From: Branchiostoma floridae
Taxonomy: Eukaryota > Chordata > Leptocardii > Amphioxiformes > Branchiostomatidae
Assembly (NCBI RefSeq): GCF_000003815.2
Contig: NC_049988.1
Coordinates: 2,539,662-2,603,661 of the forward strand
DNA: 64,000 nt
Reading direction: 5' to 3'
Positions 10,961 through 21,700 of the stretch are shown here, piece after piece. Numbering within the stretch: the stretch's first letter is position 1; each line of letters begins with the position of its first letter. The notes beneath the pieces are model-generated. The model was not told the origin of the DNA. It was given only the letters and a program-made list of their open reading frames with translations, and did not search any database. The translations under genes and the position numbers were made by a program.

Positions 10961-12080
10961 CTCTTGCCGCATGTAGGCTTCGCAGAAAGGACCCTCTGAC
11001 TGCTGCATTCGCCTCTTTTGTTTGAACCGGTTTTTCTTCATGAGATGCTCAAATCGGACTGCGGGCCACTTTTCATCGAGCGAATTCCTAATACCAGTAA
11101 CAAACGTAACACTAGAAAGGCCGGTATTTGCTTAGGAGCAAATTCAGCTATTTTCACTCCGCTCTCCCTCTTTATGCAAACATGGACTCTTCCAAAATTG
11201 AATTTGAAAAAAATGAATAACATGAGAGAATGACCCGGAACTACGATGCTACTATACTATTAGTACGTAGTACTGTATGGTAATCAAACTTTTATTTCGT
11301 CAACACAACACGCACACAACATGCTAGTGTTTCACACATTAATAAAGAAGGCACCGTGTTACTTCAAGAAAAAAAGTTTTTATTTCACAAACGGAAATTG
11401 TGTTGTATTTTTTTCTACAGATGCAACACGTTATGCGACCCTAAACGTTGGTATTACGTATCCACAGCAGACAATAGCGTGGCTTACCTGCTTATTTACA
11501 CAAGGCAAGGGCAGCTTAGTTACTGCACTTATTCAAGGTTGTCACAAGCATAACTAATCTTCATACAAGCAGACCTCTCCAAACAAACTGTACTACATTT
11601 TTAACTCTTTATCAAGATATGCTTATTAGCCGTTTTTAGCGAAGCGCATTAAAACAAAATCCAATTGGATATGATGCAATATGGCAGCCCTCAATGACAT
11701 TATCAGTACAAATACATATAAAGTTAATGCACATTGTATTTAGACAAAAGGATCACATTCTATCTTTATACTTAGAGGTAATCAGCTAATACATAATATT
11801 GATGAACAAAGCTAATTAGCCACTGTATGTTTGCACGACGTCTGTTCTATATATCTCAATGTTTTGTATGCTTTTTGTCTAAAAAAGGATGCAGCAATTG
11901 CAGTAATTATACGTCTGTTATAACCTTAAAGTCCCATTTATTTTCCACATAAACTAATCAGTTTATGACTATTTAATTGTTCTGATAAACTGTTTTTAGT
12001 ACAGTACAGTGCATTATTAAATTACACAGCATATACCATGGTGTGGTGTCTCAAATAACCTAATCATACACCAAGCTGGT
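10961..12080. other. AT-rich non-coding stretch, nothing recognised
   Basis: Small frames at 11018-11557 on both strands overlap one another and have no family motif or splice context. Confidence 0.4.
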
Positions 12081-12260
12081 AGATATATGTGGAGAAGGAG
12101 ACCTCAGCCAACCGTTCACACTTACGCCACATCTTCAGAAAAGACGCTGGAGCCGCATGTTCCCCGTTTAGGAACTTTATTCGAACCGACGTCACACAAC
12201 AGACATGTTTCGCCGTGTGGCTTCCTCAGTGTTATGGGCTCATACATCAAGATGGTGTTT
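12080..12260 (-). mobile_element. Retroelement 3'-end-like fragment with degenerate hammerhead-like core
   Basis: On the minus strand near 12232-12206 the sequence reads CTGAGGAAG, a short stem, then CGAAAC. This resembles the CTGATGA...GAAAC hammerhead core with one core base changed. An AATAAAG follows downstream on the same strand. A related antisense fragment (GCCGCAT...GGAACTTTTATTC) lies at 22795-22850. Assignment to a Penelope-like element is inference. Confidence 0.35.
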
Positions 12261-12769
12261 CTGTCACAGTTTCATTATGTATGTGGGAACACTTCTTGCA
12301 CTTGACTTTGCTATCCTCTCCTTTGTGTCAGTTGGTGCCACCTTTGTAGCCAGTTGACTATTGTGTTCTCTGACAGGCCAGACTTCGTGGAATTAGTCGA
12401 GTTCGAGCACCCGACCAATACGTACAGAATTTAGCACTGTCAAATTGACACCTTCTATCAAGGCACAACCTCACCGGTCTGCACAACAGTTGGTGTTTCA
12501 TCTTCCTCCAGTAGAATACAATAATTATATTTCAGCCATACCATAGGTATGGTGAAATATATTGTATTCGTAATGTTTCTTTCTCCTGTCAAATCTTCCG
12601 AACACGGTATCTCCGTTGTTCCTCAACCGAATGACTTGAAATTTGGCACAAGGGCAGAGTGGGCCAATACCCTCGGGCGTTTTTTTATTTTTTCCATATC
12701 TGTCTCTTAAATGATTTTATTAAGGTTTTTTGGTCATCTTAAGACCAAAACTGTATATTTGGGCCCCCT

Positions 12770-13290
12770 GTACCCTGGTATTATAACCGAATGAGCTGAA
12801 ATTTGGCACAGATGTGCCTTGATAAGTCCCCCATATAGATTCAATATCAGTTTTGGTGTACAGTACAACAAAATGCTTATTTTTGCGATTTTTTGACCAA
12901 TTTTTCACCAAAAAAGGACACTTTTGGCCCCTGTACCCTGGTATTACAACCAAATGAGCTGAAATTTGACAGAGATGTGCATTGATAATGCCCCCATATA
13001 AATTTAAGAACACTTTTGGTGTACAGTACAACAAAATGCTTATTTTTGCGATTTTTTGACCAATTTTTGACCAAAAAAGGACACTTTTGGCTCCTGTACC
13101 TTGGTATTGCAACCGAATGAGCTGAAATTTGACACAGATGTGCCTTGATAATCCCTTCATATAAATTCAATAACACTTTTGGTGTACAGTGCAACAAAAT
13201 GCTTATTTTTGCGATTTTTGGCCAATTTTTGACCAAAAAAGGACACTTTTGGCTCCTGTACCCTGGTATTACAATTAAATGACCTGAAAT
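12770..13290 (+). repeat. About 155-160-bp tandem units inside Helitron-like copy 1
   Basis: Three to four units each contain CCCTGTACCCTGGTATTACA, GAGCTGAAATTTGACA, GGTGTACAGTACAACAAAAT and TTGACCAAAAAAGGACAC. The reverse strand is open over the array (frames of 146 and 205 codons), but the repeated peptide follows from repeat phase and shows no coding family. Confidence 0.85.
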
Positions 13291-14610
13291 TTGGTATAGA
13301 TAGGCATTAGATACTTGGTAACAAGATTCAAGTAAAATTTTTGACATAAACAACTTTAAAATGATTAATTTTGGCACTTTTCTGAGGGGAAATTTGTTTT
13401 CTTTTGGCCTCCTGACGTGACCTTCCGTGACCCCGCACAGAGCCACACCTGTGCGCGTCAGCCGGAGAGTTAATTGAATCAAAGACCTAGCCAATCAGCG
13501 AAGAGGAGGCCAAAGGCTAATTAATATTCATAAGCGGGGCCTCATGATCCCGTATATAGCAGTGTTCCCACCAGGGGGAGCAAAGCCCGCCTAAGGCTCT
13601 CGCATTTTAGACTATTCAGAAGGCTTTATATTGTATCAGTTCTTAGGGGCATATCTATGATAATCGCAGCAGTCACTTAACTTCTCTTCAGGAGTTTAGC
13701 GTAACACTGTTTCAGGTAAAACCGTCAAAGGCAACTAAAAACAAACTTTAACGTTACTGAGTTCAACAGTACTTATAACTTGTTATCCGAAGTTGAAACG
13801 CTAGCGATGGTATTTTCGCTGCGCTGTTAGCTCCGTGCGACTGTTGTTGACGGTCTTATAACGGTATATTTTGCACCCCTGTACCCTGGTATGAGTAACA
13901 TTTGGTATAGATAGGCATAAGATAGTTGGTAAAATGATCCAAGTAAAATTTTTGGCATAAAGTACTGTAAAAGGCTTAATTACAGCACTTTTTTTAGGGG
14001 AAATTGGTTTTCTTTCGTTCTTCATGCCGTGACCTTTCGGACGTTCACCCCACAGAGCCGGCATCTGCACCTGCGTCTAGCCGGCAGGAAAAGTTAATTC
14101 AATTAATGGTTCAGCCAATCAGCGAAGAGGAAAGCGAAGGCTAATTAATATTCATAAGCGGGACCACACAATACGTTAACTTGAAGACTCAGGCCGTACA
14201 GACTTCTCGCCAGGATTTTTTCAAAGCGTCGGACAGGGGTCCGGGGGCCGCCGAATGTCCCTGGCGGGGTCCAGGGGCAGGGCCACTGTGGGGGGGACCC
14301 AGGTGGGCGAAGCCCCCCCGGAAGCTCTTGCCTTTTAGGCTATTGAGAAGGCTTCTTTTATCAGTTTTTTTAGGGCCATATCTACGATAATCGTAGCAGT
14401 CACTTACTTCTCTTCAGCAGTTTGACTTTAAAATATTTCGGGTCAAAGCTTCAAAGACAACTAAAACCTCATAAACAACAAACTTTACTTAGCTCAACAG
14501 TATACAAAAATATTGTACGGGTTGCCATCCTTAGTTGAAGCGCTTATTTATAGCGCTAGTATCTTCGCTGCGCCGTTAGCCGCCGTGCGACTTTTGTTGA
14601 CGGTCTGATA
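13260..14610 (+). repeat. Internal direct duplication (about 600 bp) in Helitron-like copy 1
   Basis: The block 13260-13860 corresponds to 13880-14610. Shared anchors are GGTATAGATAGGCAT, CAAGTAAAATTTTTG, CCAATCAGCGAAGAGGA, GGCTAATTAATATTCATAAG, CGCAGCAGTCACTTA and GTTGACGGTCT. The blocks have diverged by indels, so the duplication predates the two element copies, both of which carry it. Confidence 0.8.
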
Positions 14611-15840
14611 TCCCTACGTCGCCGCCTCGCTGATATTCCCACGGACATGTTTAAAAAAAATACCCAGCAAAAAACGCTGTTCTGCGTCAAATTCTATTCT
14701 ATAAAACTCAGTGTTACAGTCTAAATATTTTGTAGAAGCACCGCTGTAGGAAAGAAGGTCCAAGCAATGTAAAACATCACGTAGCATGAAGTTCGCTGTC
14801 AACTGGCACACAGCACATGACTGTTTGAAACTCTAAGTCTAATCAACAGCCGTGTTTGATTGATAGCCGGCGGTCCTATGGTGAAGTCGGCGAAAGGTGC
14901 GTTAGTTAGAAAATCTGCGTTTAGTTTTGATACGTAATTATAAGTTAGACAGTGGCGAGAATGATTATTTTCTCATCAATATTTCTCTTCAGAATTATTT
15001 GAACTTAATTGTACTTCTAAACTATTGGCTTACCTGTGCAATGTTTATATGATTAATGATCAGTGTACTGAAATCATGTGTAACGTATGGCTCCTAGTCA
15101 ATAGATCAGCATTTTCTCTATAGTGACCACCTGTCTATAGTGGCCACATTTCCTAGTGCTGTTGTTGTTTTGCATAAACTTTGAACATTTAAATTGTAAG
15201 TAACTTTAAACTGCCAGAGTTTCAGCCCAATAAAACACTCTCAGTGCCAGGGTATGAACAGACTGACCAGACAGACGAAAATAAATCCTCGAACAAGGTT
15301 CAATCGTATCTTCCGGGTCTGGCAGGAAGTTGTTAAACTAAAATAAGAATAGGCTCGATGGTTGATTGCATACAAAGTAAAACAGTTTAACAGTTTTACA
15401 GCTTGAAGAAAACAAACGCTCCTACAGTACCTGCACCTGCTTGATAATTATTAAATCGTATGCCCTACTTGAATAAAAAAAGTTCATTGCAATAATAAAT
15501 GTACCCACATCACAAGGAGCTTATACTTTTTTAAACTTACACCTAGTTATCGTACTGAAAATTGTTAATGACATTACATGAAGTCATTCAACAATTTTCA
15601 GTCATGATGAAAATTTTCTGAATGGAAGGTGTGATTATTGTCATTTTTTGAAAAATAGAAGCAAGCTCTGTTTTTACCTGGAGTCAATTCACAATACCAG
15701 TCCACTTTGGGGGATAATGTACTGTTAAGAGGATGTTCCATTTTTGCGCAGGGGTGATTTGGAACAGTCCAATGTTGCGTGGGAAGGGGTATGGCTGAAA
15801 TATGCTGTATTTGCTCTTAAGCAAATGTCGGCCTTTCTAG

Positions 15841-16484
15841 TTAGTATTTCCTTTGTGTAATTTCATGTTCTGCCACCCAGAGTAAAAGGAAGATCCTTTT
15901 TGTTTGTTGATTAGGAAAAAAAGCCACACCTGATTACATATATTCTTGTAAAACCAACATCAATGCACAATTCACAACATAGTGTAACGTTAGTACTTGT
16001 AGATTTGCCCCTGAAGATCTGTACTATTATATACTATGGAAAAGAACTACTGTACACTTTTCACAGATAATAAACAACAGTACTGTCTCAGTCACTGCAA
16101 AGCGCAACAATATTCCATGCGTGCGCCTGCTCCTCTCCCACCGCGGCATTCTGCACGCCTAGTATCGCTTAACCCGACACTCTAAACGTGGGTAAATCAA
16201 ACAAAAACTACACAATATCGACGACAAGCTACCCAAATTTGTTACTGCGTTTGTGTATTGTTGCCAATTTATAAACAGTACAAATTTTCACGTACTTTCA
16301 ACGGACTTCTTCCCGGCGACATGTACATGTATGTACTCCCAGCCGCTAAGTAGATGAAAGACCCTTCCCCATTGGCTGTATCCGAGCTGACCAATCAGGT
16401 CATCGCTTCTGCTAAGTGTCGGGCGCATATTGGTTCCCCTCCTAAATTCAATTAGCCACGATGCAAAGCTGCGTCACGCGCGCG
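15841..16484. other. Non-coding stretch between elements
   Basis: No gene was seen. The sequence directly right of the CTAG end of Helitron-like copy 1 differs from that of copy 2, which helps fix the element boundary. Confidence 0.45.
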
Positions 16485-17484
16485 GGAACGTCAATGACCA
16501 TATATGGTGCAACGGATGCACGGGGGGAACGTGACCATATATGGCGACACGCGCGAAATCCGGAGAACCTCGGTGAAAATATACGTAGATACCCCGCCAA
16601 ATTGGCTTTTAAATCATTTTGAAGTGATTTTTGGCCAAAAATAATACCGGGGTCCTTTTGATAAGTATCTCACACAGTATCATACCAAATTTCAGGCCAT
16701 CCGGACTTAATACCTGGGCACGGGAGGCAGGAATGTGCAGTATGGTCAGAAAATAACCTAAAAACATCGGATTCCATAAAATCATTGTAAAGGTATCTAT
16801 CAAAAAACTTTGATTTGGTGACAATAGCGCTGAGAACAATGCCCTCACACCGTGTCATTATTCGTCGTTCATGAATTTGATAACAGCAGATATTCGAACA
16901 ACACCCGCATTCGCCGGACGACGTTTGCGACGCGTGTTCATGAATATTAATTATTAGAGCAAGCAGGGGTGACGACGTGCACGGCCGCCACCTGGTCCTA
17001 CAGGTGGCGGGAAGGTAATTACGTCATTTACCATATATGGTGAGACGCTCAGAGGCGGTGAAGACGAAAACGCAGATGAAAAAACCCGCCAACTTGGCTT
17101 ATAAATCATTTTGAAGTGATTTTTAGCCAAAAATGATAACGGGGTCCTTTTAGCAAATATCTCATGCACTACCATACCAAATTTCGGGTCCCTAGGACTT
17201 AATACCTGGTCACGGGAGGCACAAGTATAAAGTTTGGTCAAATTATCACCTACAAACATCCATAAAATCATTTTAAAAGTATCTATCAAAAAACAGAAAA
17301 AAACGTCCGAGGGTATTGGCCCAAAGTACACTTGTGCAAAATTTCAGGTCATTCGGTCCAAGAACGACGGAGAGGAATCACTTTAAAGGTCGTGACAGGA
17401 GAAAGAAAGAAAGAAGAAACGGTACGAAAACAATATTTTCACTCGAAGCGTACCTACGGTACGCGGAGTGAAAATAATAACATA
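16485..17484 (-). mobile_element. Diverged relative of the Helitron-like family, minus orientation
   Basis: Read on the minus strand from 17484 it opens with TTTTCACTCCGCGTACCGTA and its foldback. It then has CTTTCTTTCTCCTGTCA, GAATGACCTGAAATTTTGCA and GGGCCAATACCCTCGGACG, the same order as the first 200 bp of the 3.3-kb elements. Two internal units of about 300-500 bp (16560-16850, 17060-17300) repeat CATTTTGAAGTGATTTTT and ACTTAATACCTGG. The 3' terminus could not be located. Confidence 0.6.
16498..16507. promoter_or_regulatory. CArG-box-like palindrome CCATATATGG (first of three)
   Basis: CCATATATGG matches the CC(A/T)6GG consensus of SRF/MADS proteins. Identical copies lie at 16535-16544 and 17031-17040, all at the same place in the internal units of the diverged element. 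Function is not shown; repeat copying explains the recurrence. Confidence 0.3.
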
Positions 17485-18652
17485 AACAAATTCTTTATGA
17501 TTTAAGCCAACTCCTACAGGGTACCTGTATGTAGAATTTGTTGCCGGAGATTTTCATTTCTTTGAGTTCGTTATAAGGTTAAGTCACACTACAAGGGCGC
17601 GAAAGCATTTGCATACAGCAGTTTTTAACGTACGGAGTGGCAAATATTGACACAAATTGATGGATTCCTTTTATTTTTCACACTGAATTTGGGATTAATA
17701 CTTCAATACTCTAGAGACACTTTCGCTTGCAGCCAGATTAAAGTAAACATTTAAACCACTTAACGATCTACGTACCTCCCCCTGAGACAGATACAGGACA
17801 CATCTTTTTTGTTTTATGTCGAAGGCAGCCATTCATTTGATAAATAGATCCCTAAGGGCACAAGAATGTGTCACATAGTGAGGTATGTTACGTCTGAATG
17901 TGTTTATGTTCTAGCTACGACTTGGGCATTTTGTAAGCATTAAGCGCCCTCTGTGATATTTGTTGTCACAGGTTCTAGTTTTTAATGGAGCCCTAAATTC
18001 CATATGTTATTTTTTGTATTAGATCGACTTGGTAATACCAACATCTGAAGCAAAAACTAAAGTGTAGTAGAGCCACTTTTCGAGCACGCTTAAGTGACAC
18101 TGACTTAATTTTATGGATGGCATCCTCTGGAGACCCGAAAGCTAATGCGGTTAAAAAATGATGGCCAAGCAAAAGAAACTGCTACTAAACCACAGGCCTA
18201 ACATTCAGTTTATTCTTTCCCAGGCTCTGGTTTGTCTTATGTTCACCTGTAAGAAGACTGTAAGAGACGATAATGTTTTGTTGCCATACTTGTCAAATAG
18301 GGAAAAATTACTTGACCATGTGCCCCTTTTACACTAGGGAGCAGATATTCTGGTAAGCATAATTCTGATAGAACAGTGATTCTATCTGGTCACATGTGGC
18401 CACGATTTTTTTTAGAAGAACTGAAGAAAAGTAACGCAGATGACATCATCTATAAAATCAGGTCGGTTTAACCTAATCAAAAAGAGTATGGGCTTTGGTG
18501 GTTCAATGACTTTAGTCACTATGGCTTCACCTGGGACAATTACTGTGTAATTGAGGTCACCCGGGTTAGCGCCAAATGGCCAAAAGAATGTCGGCTACAT
18601 GATTTTTTTTTCTTGTGTAGAAAAATTCCTAACTTGTTTTCGTTTTCCTGCA
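17485..18652. other. 5' flank of the lectin gene, nothing firm
   Basis: A 5'UTR exon and the promoter of the lectin gene should lie here or further left, because a good acceptor (TTTTCCTGCAG at 18652) stands ten bases before its start codon. I cannot place them. Confidence 0.35.
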
Positions 18653-18662
18653 GGTGAACAGA

Positions 18663-18732
18663 ATGGATCCCCGCTCGGCGGCGGTCTGTTTGGCCCTCGT
18701 CCTGATGTTAGTGGCGGGCCCAGCGAAAGGAG
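18663..18732 (+). CDS. Lectin gene exon 1: signal peptide
   Basis: MDPRSAAVCLALVLMLVAGP then AKG is a short basic head, a hydrophobic core and a small-residue cleavage region: a clear signal peptide. The donor is GGAG|GTAGGG, phase 1. An acceptor-like TTTTCCTGCAG|GTGAACAG ten bases upstream suggests a separate 5'UTR exon. Confidence 0.85.
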
Positions 18733-21700
18733 GTAGGGAATTTTTTTTACAGTTAGCGGTGTAATATATTCCAAATCGGGGACTCCTTTATGCCGTACGA
18801 TAATTATGTACTAGTCAGAATTGCCCTGATGAAGGTGACAAAAAGTCACCGAAACGTTGGTGAAAATAAAGTAATGGCAAATCTATATCTCTTTATTAAG
18901 TGACTTACCAATCTGGTGAAACTGCTCACATATAGTTCTATTTCAATTGCAGTTTGGTTGGAGGTGTTCGCTACTGAAGAAGGTGTGGGACAGACAGTCA
19001 TGGATGCCTGGAATGCTGCGGCCGGTGCAGAAGTTCGTCACTACAAGTGTTCCATTGTGGAGCAGTGGAGTTCGCTCACTATCAGTCGGGTTCGTGTAAA
19101 AAAAGATTTTAAAGACCATCCAAGTATAATTTGGTCTTGATTTTTGTGTTTTCCTTCTTTCGTTGTTTCTTTTTTTTTTATTTTAGCAAATGACAATGTA
19201 TGATTTGAATATCTTATGATTTTTCTTTATTATTAATAATTTGTAATATATTCCTGCTTAATAAAGAAACGTCATTATATACTTTCAATTCATGCCATGA
19301 GTTATTTTTTCCGATGTGATTATGTATTATTTAAAGATTTAATGAATGAATGAAGACCTTTATTGCACATTTTTTGCTCTACTGGGCTAAGTACAGGTCA
19401 CATGGAAACAATCATAAACATGTAAACAATGGGGAACAATCAATACGATCAAGAGTCTCAATCATGCATCTGCCCTCCCCTGCATGTTTTCCTTTTCTGT
19501 GTATTGATTTTTTGAAATTAATTGATAAATGCGAATAATTTAATTAATCATTTAACCCTCAAGCACCCGACATTTTTTTGCGACTAAAATGACCGAGTGG
19601 GGTCCAAACGGACCCCAAAATGTTTTGTTCATAAAATCTTAATTCCAATTCCTATCGGTGATCATTGTACATACATTGCTTCGTCAATGTAAGAGGAATA
19701 TTTTGAAGTTTTACTAATTCCAGCCTATCATCATAATTTATGCAAAAGATCAGAAGGACCAGTTTTGCACTAAACCTATTCTGACCAGAGAGGGGAATTT
19801 TCAGGCCCTCAGCAACTTGTATGGCGTATAACTCATGAACGGCTAGAGCTAAAGCTACGAAACTTCGTAATATATCACAAAATATTGTTAGCAAAAATTT
19901 ATAGTCAATAAAGTAAGTTTATAATTTTTTGGGGTTGCCATGGCAACGGAATTATGACAGGCATATTTTTGCCAAAATTCGCAAATTTCGATTTAAACAA
20001 GATTTTCTTGGTAATCTACACTTGTTTTCTAACAATAATTAAATTCTATGAAATTCATGATTTAAAATTTATAAGTGATGCTAATTTCTTGACGTCATTG
20101 GTCGAAATCCAACATGGCCCCCCTTATAATTATAAGCTAAATGACGTCATAATGCCGTCATATTATATGGTGATGACACAAAAGTTTTTGTGTGGATTTA
20201 GTTTTGCATGTTTATCAATCTCTGAAGTTTAGTGGTCATACGATAAGTAGTTCAGGAGTTAGTCTCAAAAGTTTTTTTTTTTAATTGCACATTTTTGCTG
20301 GGGTGCGTTTGGACCACAGACGGACTGAACACAGATTTTCTTTATAGTTTCCAGAGTATTGTACCAATCTTCGTAAAAACGTAGGAGAAGGTACAGCAGA
20401 TATTGACTGACAAATTCAAGGAAGGAGTTTTTCTATAGATCAAAAATGTTCAAATGACACAAAGTTTGCGCCTGGGGTCCAAATGGACCCCAATCGGGTG
20501 TTTGAGGGTTATGAACTTGATTCCTCTGGATGCTCAGCTTGTTCCTTATATGGCATGCGTAGGAGACANNNNNNNNNNNNNNNNNNNNNNNNNNNNNNNN
20601 NNNNNNNNNNNNNNNNNNNNNNNNNNNNNNNNNNNNNNNNNNNNNNNNNNNNNNNNNNNNNNNNNNNNNNNNNNNNNNNNNNNNNNNNNNNNNNNNNNNN
20701 NNNNNNNNNNNNNNNNNNNNNNNNNNNNNNNNNNNNNNNNNNNNNNNNNNNNNNNNNNNNNNNNNNNNNNNNNNNNNNNNNNNNNNNNNNNNNNNNNNNN
20801 NNNNNNNNNNNNNNNNNNNNNNNNNNNNNNNNNNNNNNNNNNNNNNNNNNNNNNNNNNNNNNNNNNNNNNNNNNNNNNNNNNNNNNNNNNNNNTATGTTC
20901 ACTTCCTAACAGGTGAAGATTGTATTGGAGGCCTCCGACGGAAATAAAGAGTTCATATTCAATGGGCAAAACTCCGACAAGACCAACTGGTTCACCAAGG
21001 CTCGGCTTCTCTCATCACCATATACTGACATCCAAACTTCAACTCAAAACGTCTTCTCAATTGTAGGCGATGAAGTTCCTAAAAGGTAGGTTTCGTTTGT
21101 ATAACAGTCAGCCACTTCTAGTCTCCAACCAGACGTGGAAGATGGTTTAAAAAAGAAGAATTTTGGCTAAATAGGGACAGATAAGTTGTCATGGGATTGC
21201 AGTCAGTCTTTTGAAGTCAATTCAGCTATCTACTTGCCAGTCAGTTTACTCCTTTGCCAAAATAGTCCTACTAGCCTTTTTCTCCTCACTCGGCCAAAGT
21301 ACCCACATTAGCATTATTATTAAGCATATTCACAAAACCTTTAGAAAGGCCACTAGTACACAATGCTTCATCTCAACTTTAGGTACATAAAAGAAGGACA
21401 CTAATGTTAAATTTCTATTGAAATATAATGTTATGTTTCATATTTCAATATGTATGTTTCAATATGCATAATATTTCATGGTCACAATTTCAGTACGTTT
21501 AAAGATAGTTTGTGAAGTTCAATGTGCGGGAGGGGGGCAGAAATGCATATCGAAATGTAGCTGATTTTTTTCTAATTACATGGCTGTCCATAGGTCGAAA
21601 TAGCTGTCATACACTTATCTATATTGCTACATTTGTCTGGCATTTCTGGTTTTTGTCGTGCTATGAATCTTAAATGTTGAACATTGCAAAAGTCTCACAA

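Larger units (their letters stand above)
12525..15840 (+). mobile_element. Helitron2/Helentron-like non-autonomous element, copy 1
   Basis: It is about 3.3 kb and nearly identical to 37960-41308. The 5' end TTATATTTCAGCCATAC follows an A. Its ATTTCAGCCATAC recurs inverted (GTATGGCTGAAAT) about 40 bp before the 3' end. A hairpin follows (ATTTGCT-CTTA-AGCAAAT, 15809-15826), and the element ends in CTAG followed by T. Internal asymmetric inverted repeats, a 3' hairpin, a CTRR-like end and no target duplication are the known signature of Helitron2/Helentron elements. A second hairpin (CCATACC-AT-AGGTATGG) sits at the 5' end. No Rep/helicase ORF is present, so it must depend on a partner in trans. 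The interior holds 160-bp tandem units and a 600-bp duplication. Confidence 0.8.

Noticed and set aside
12720-13494. Minus-strand ORFs of 146 and 205 codons, repeated at 38191-38944
   Set aside because: They lie on tandem units of a non-autonomous Helitron-like element, and repetition explains the similar peptides. No Rep or helicase motif is present.
20433-20969. ORFs running through the N gap (also at 32385-32860, 33068-33384, 42831-43879)
   Set aside because: They consist mostly of unknown bases.
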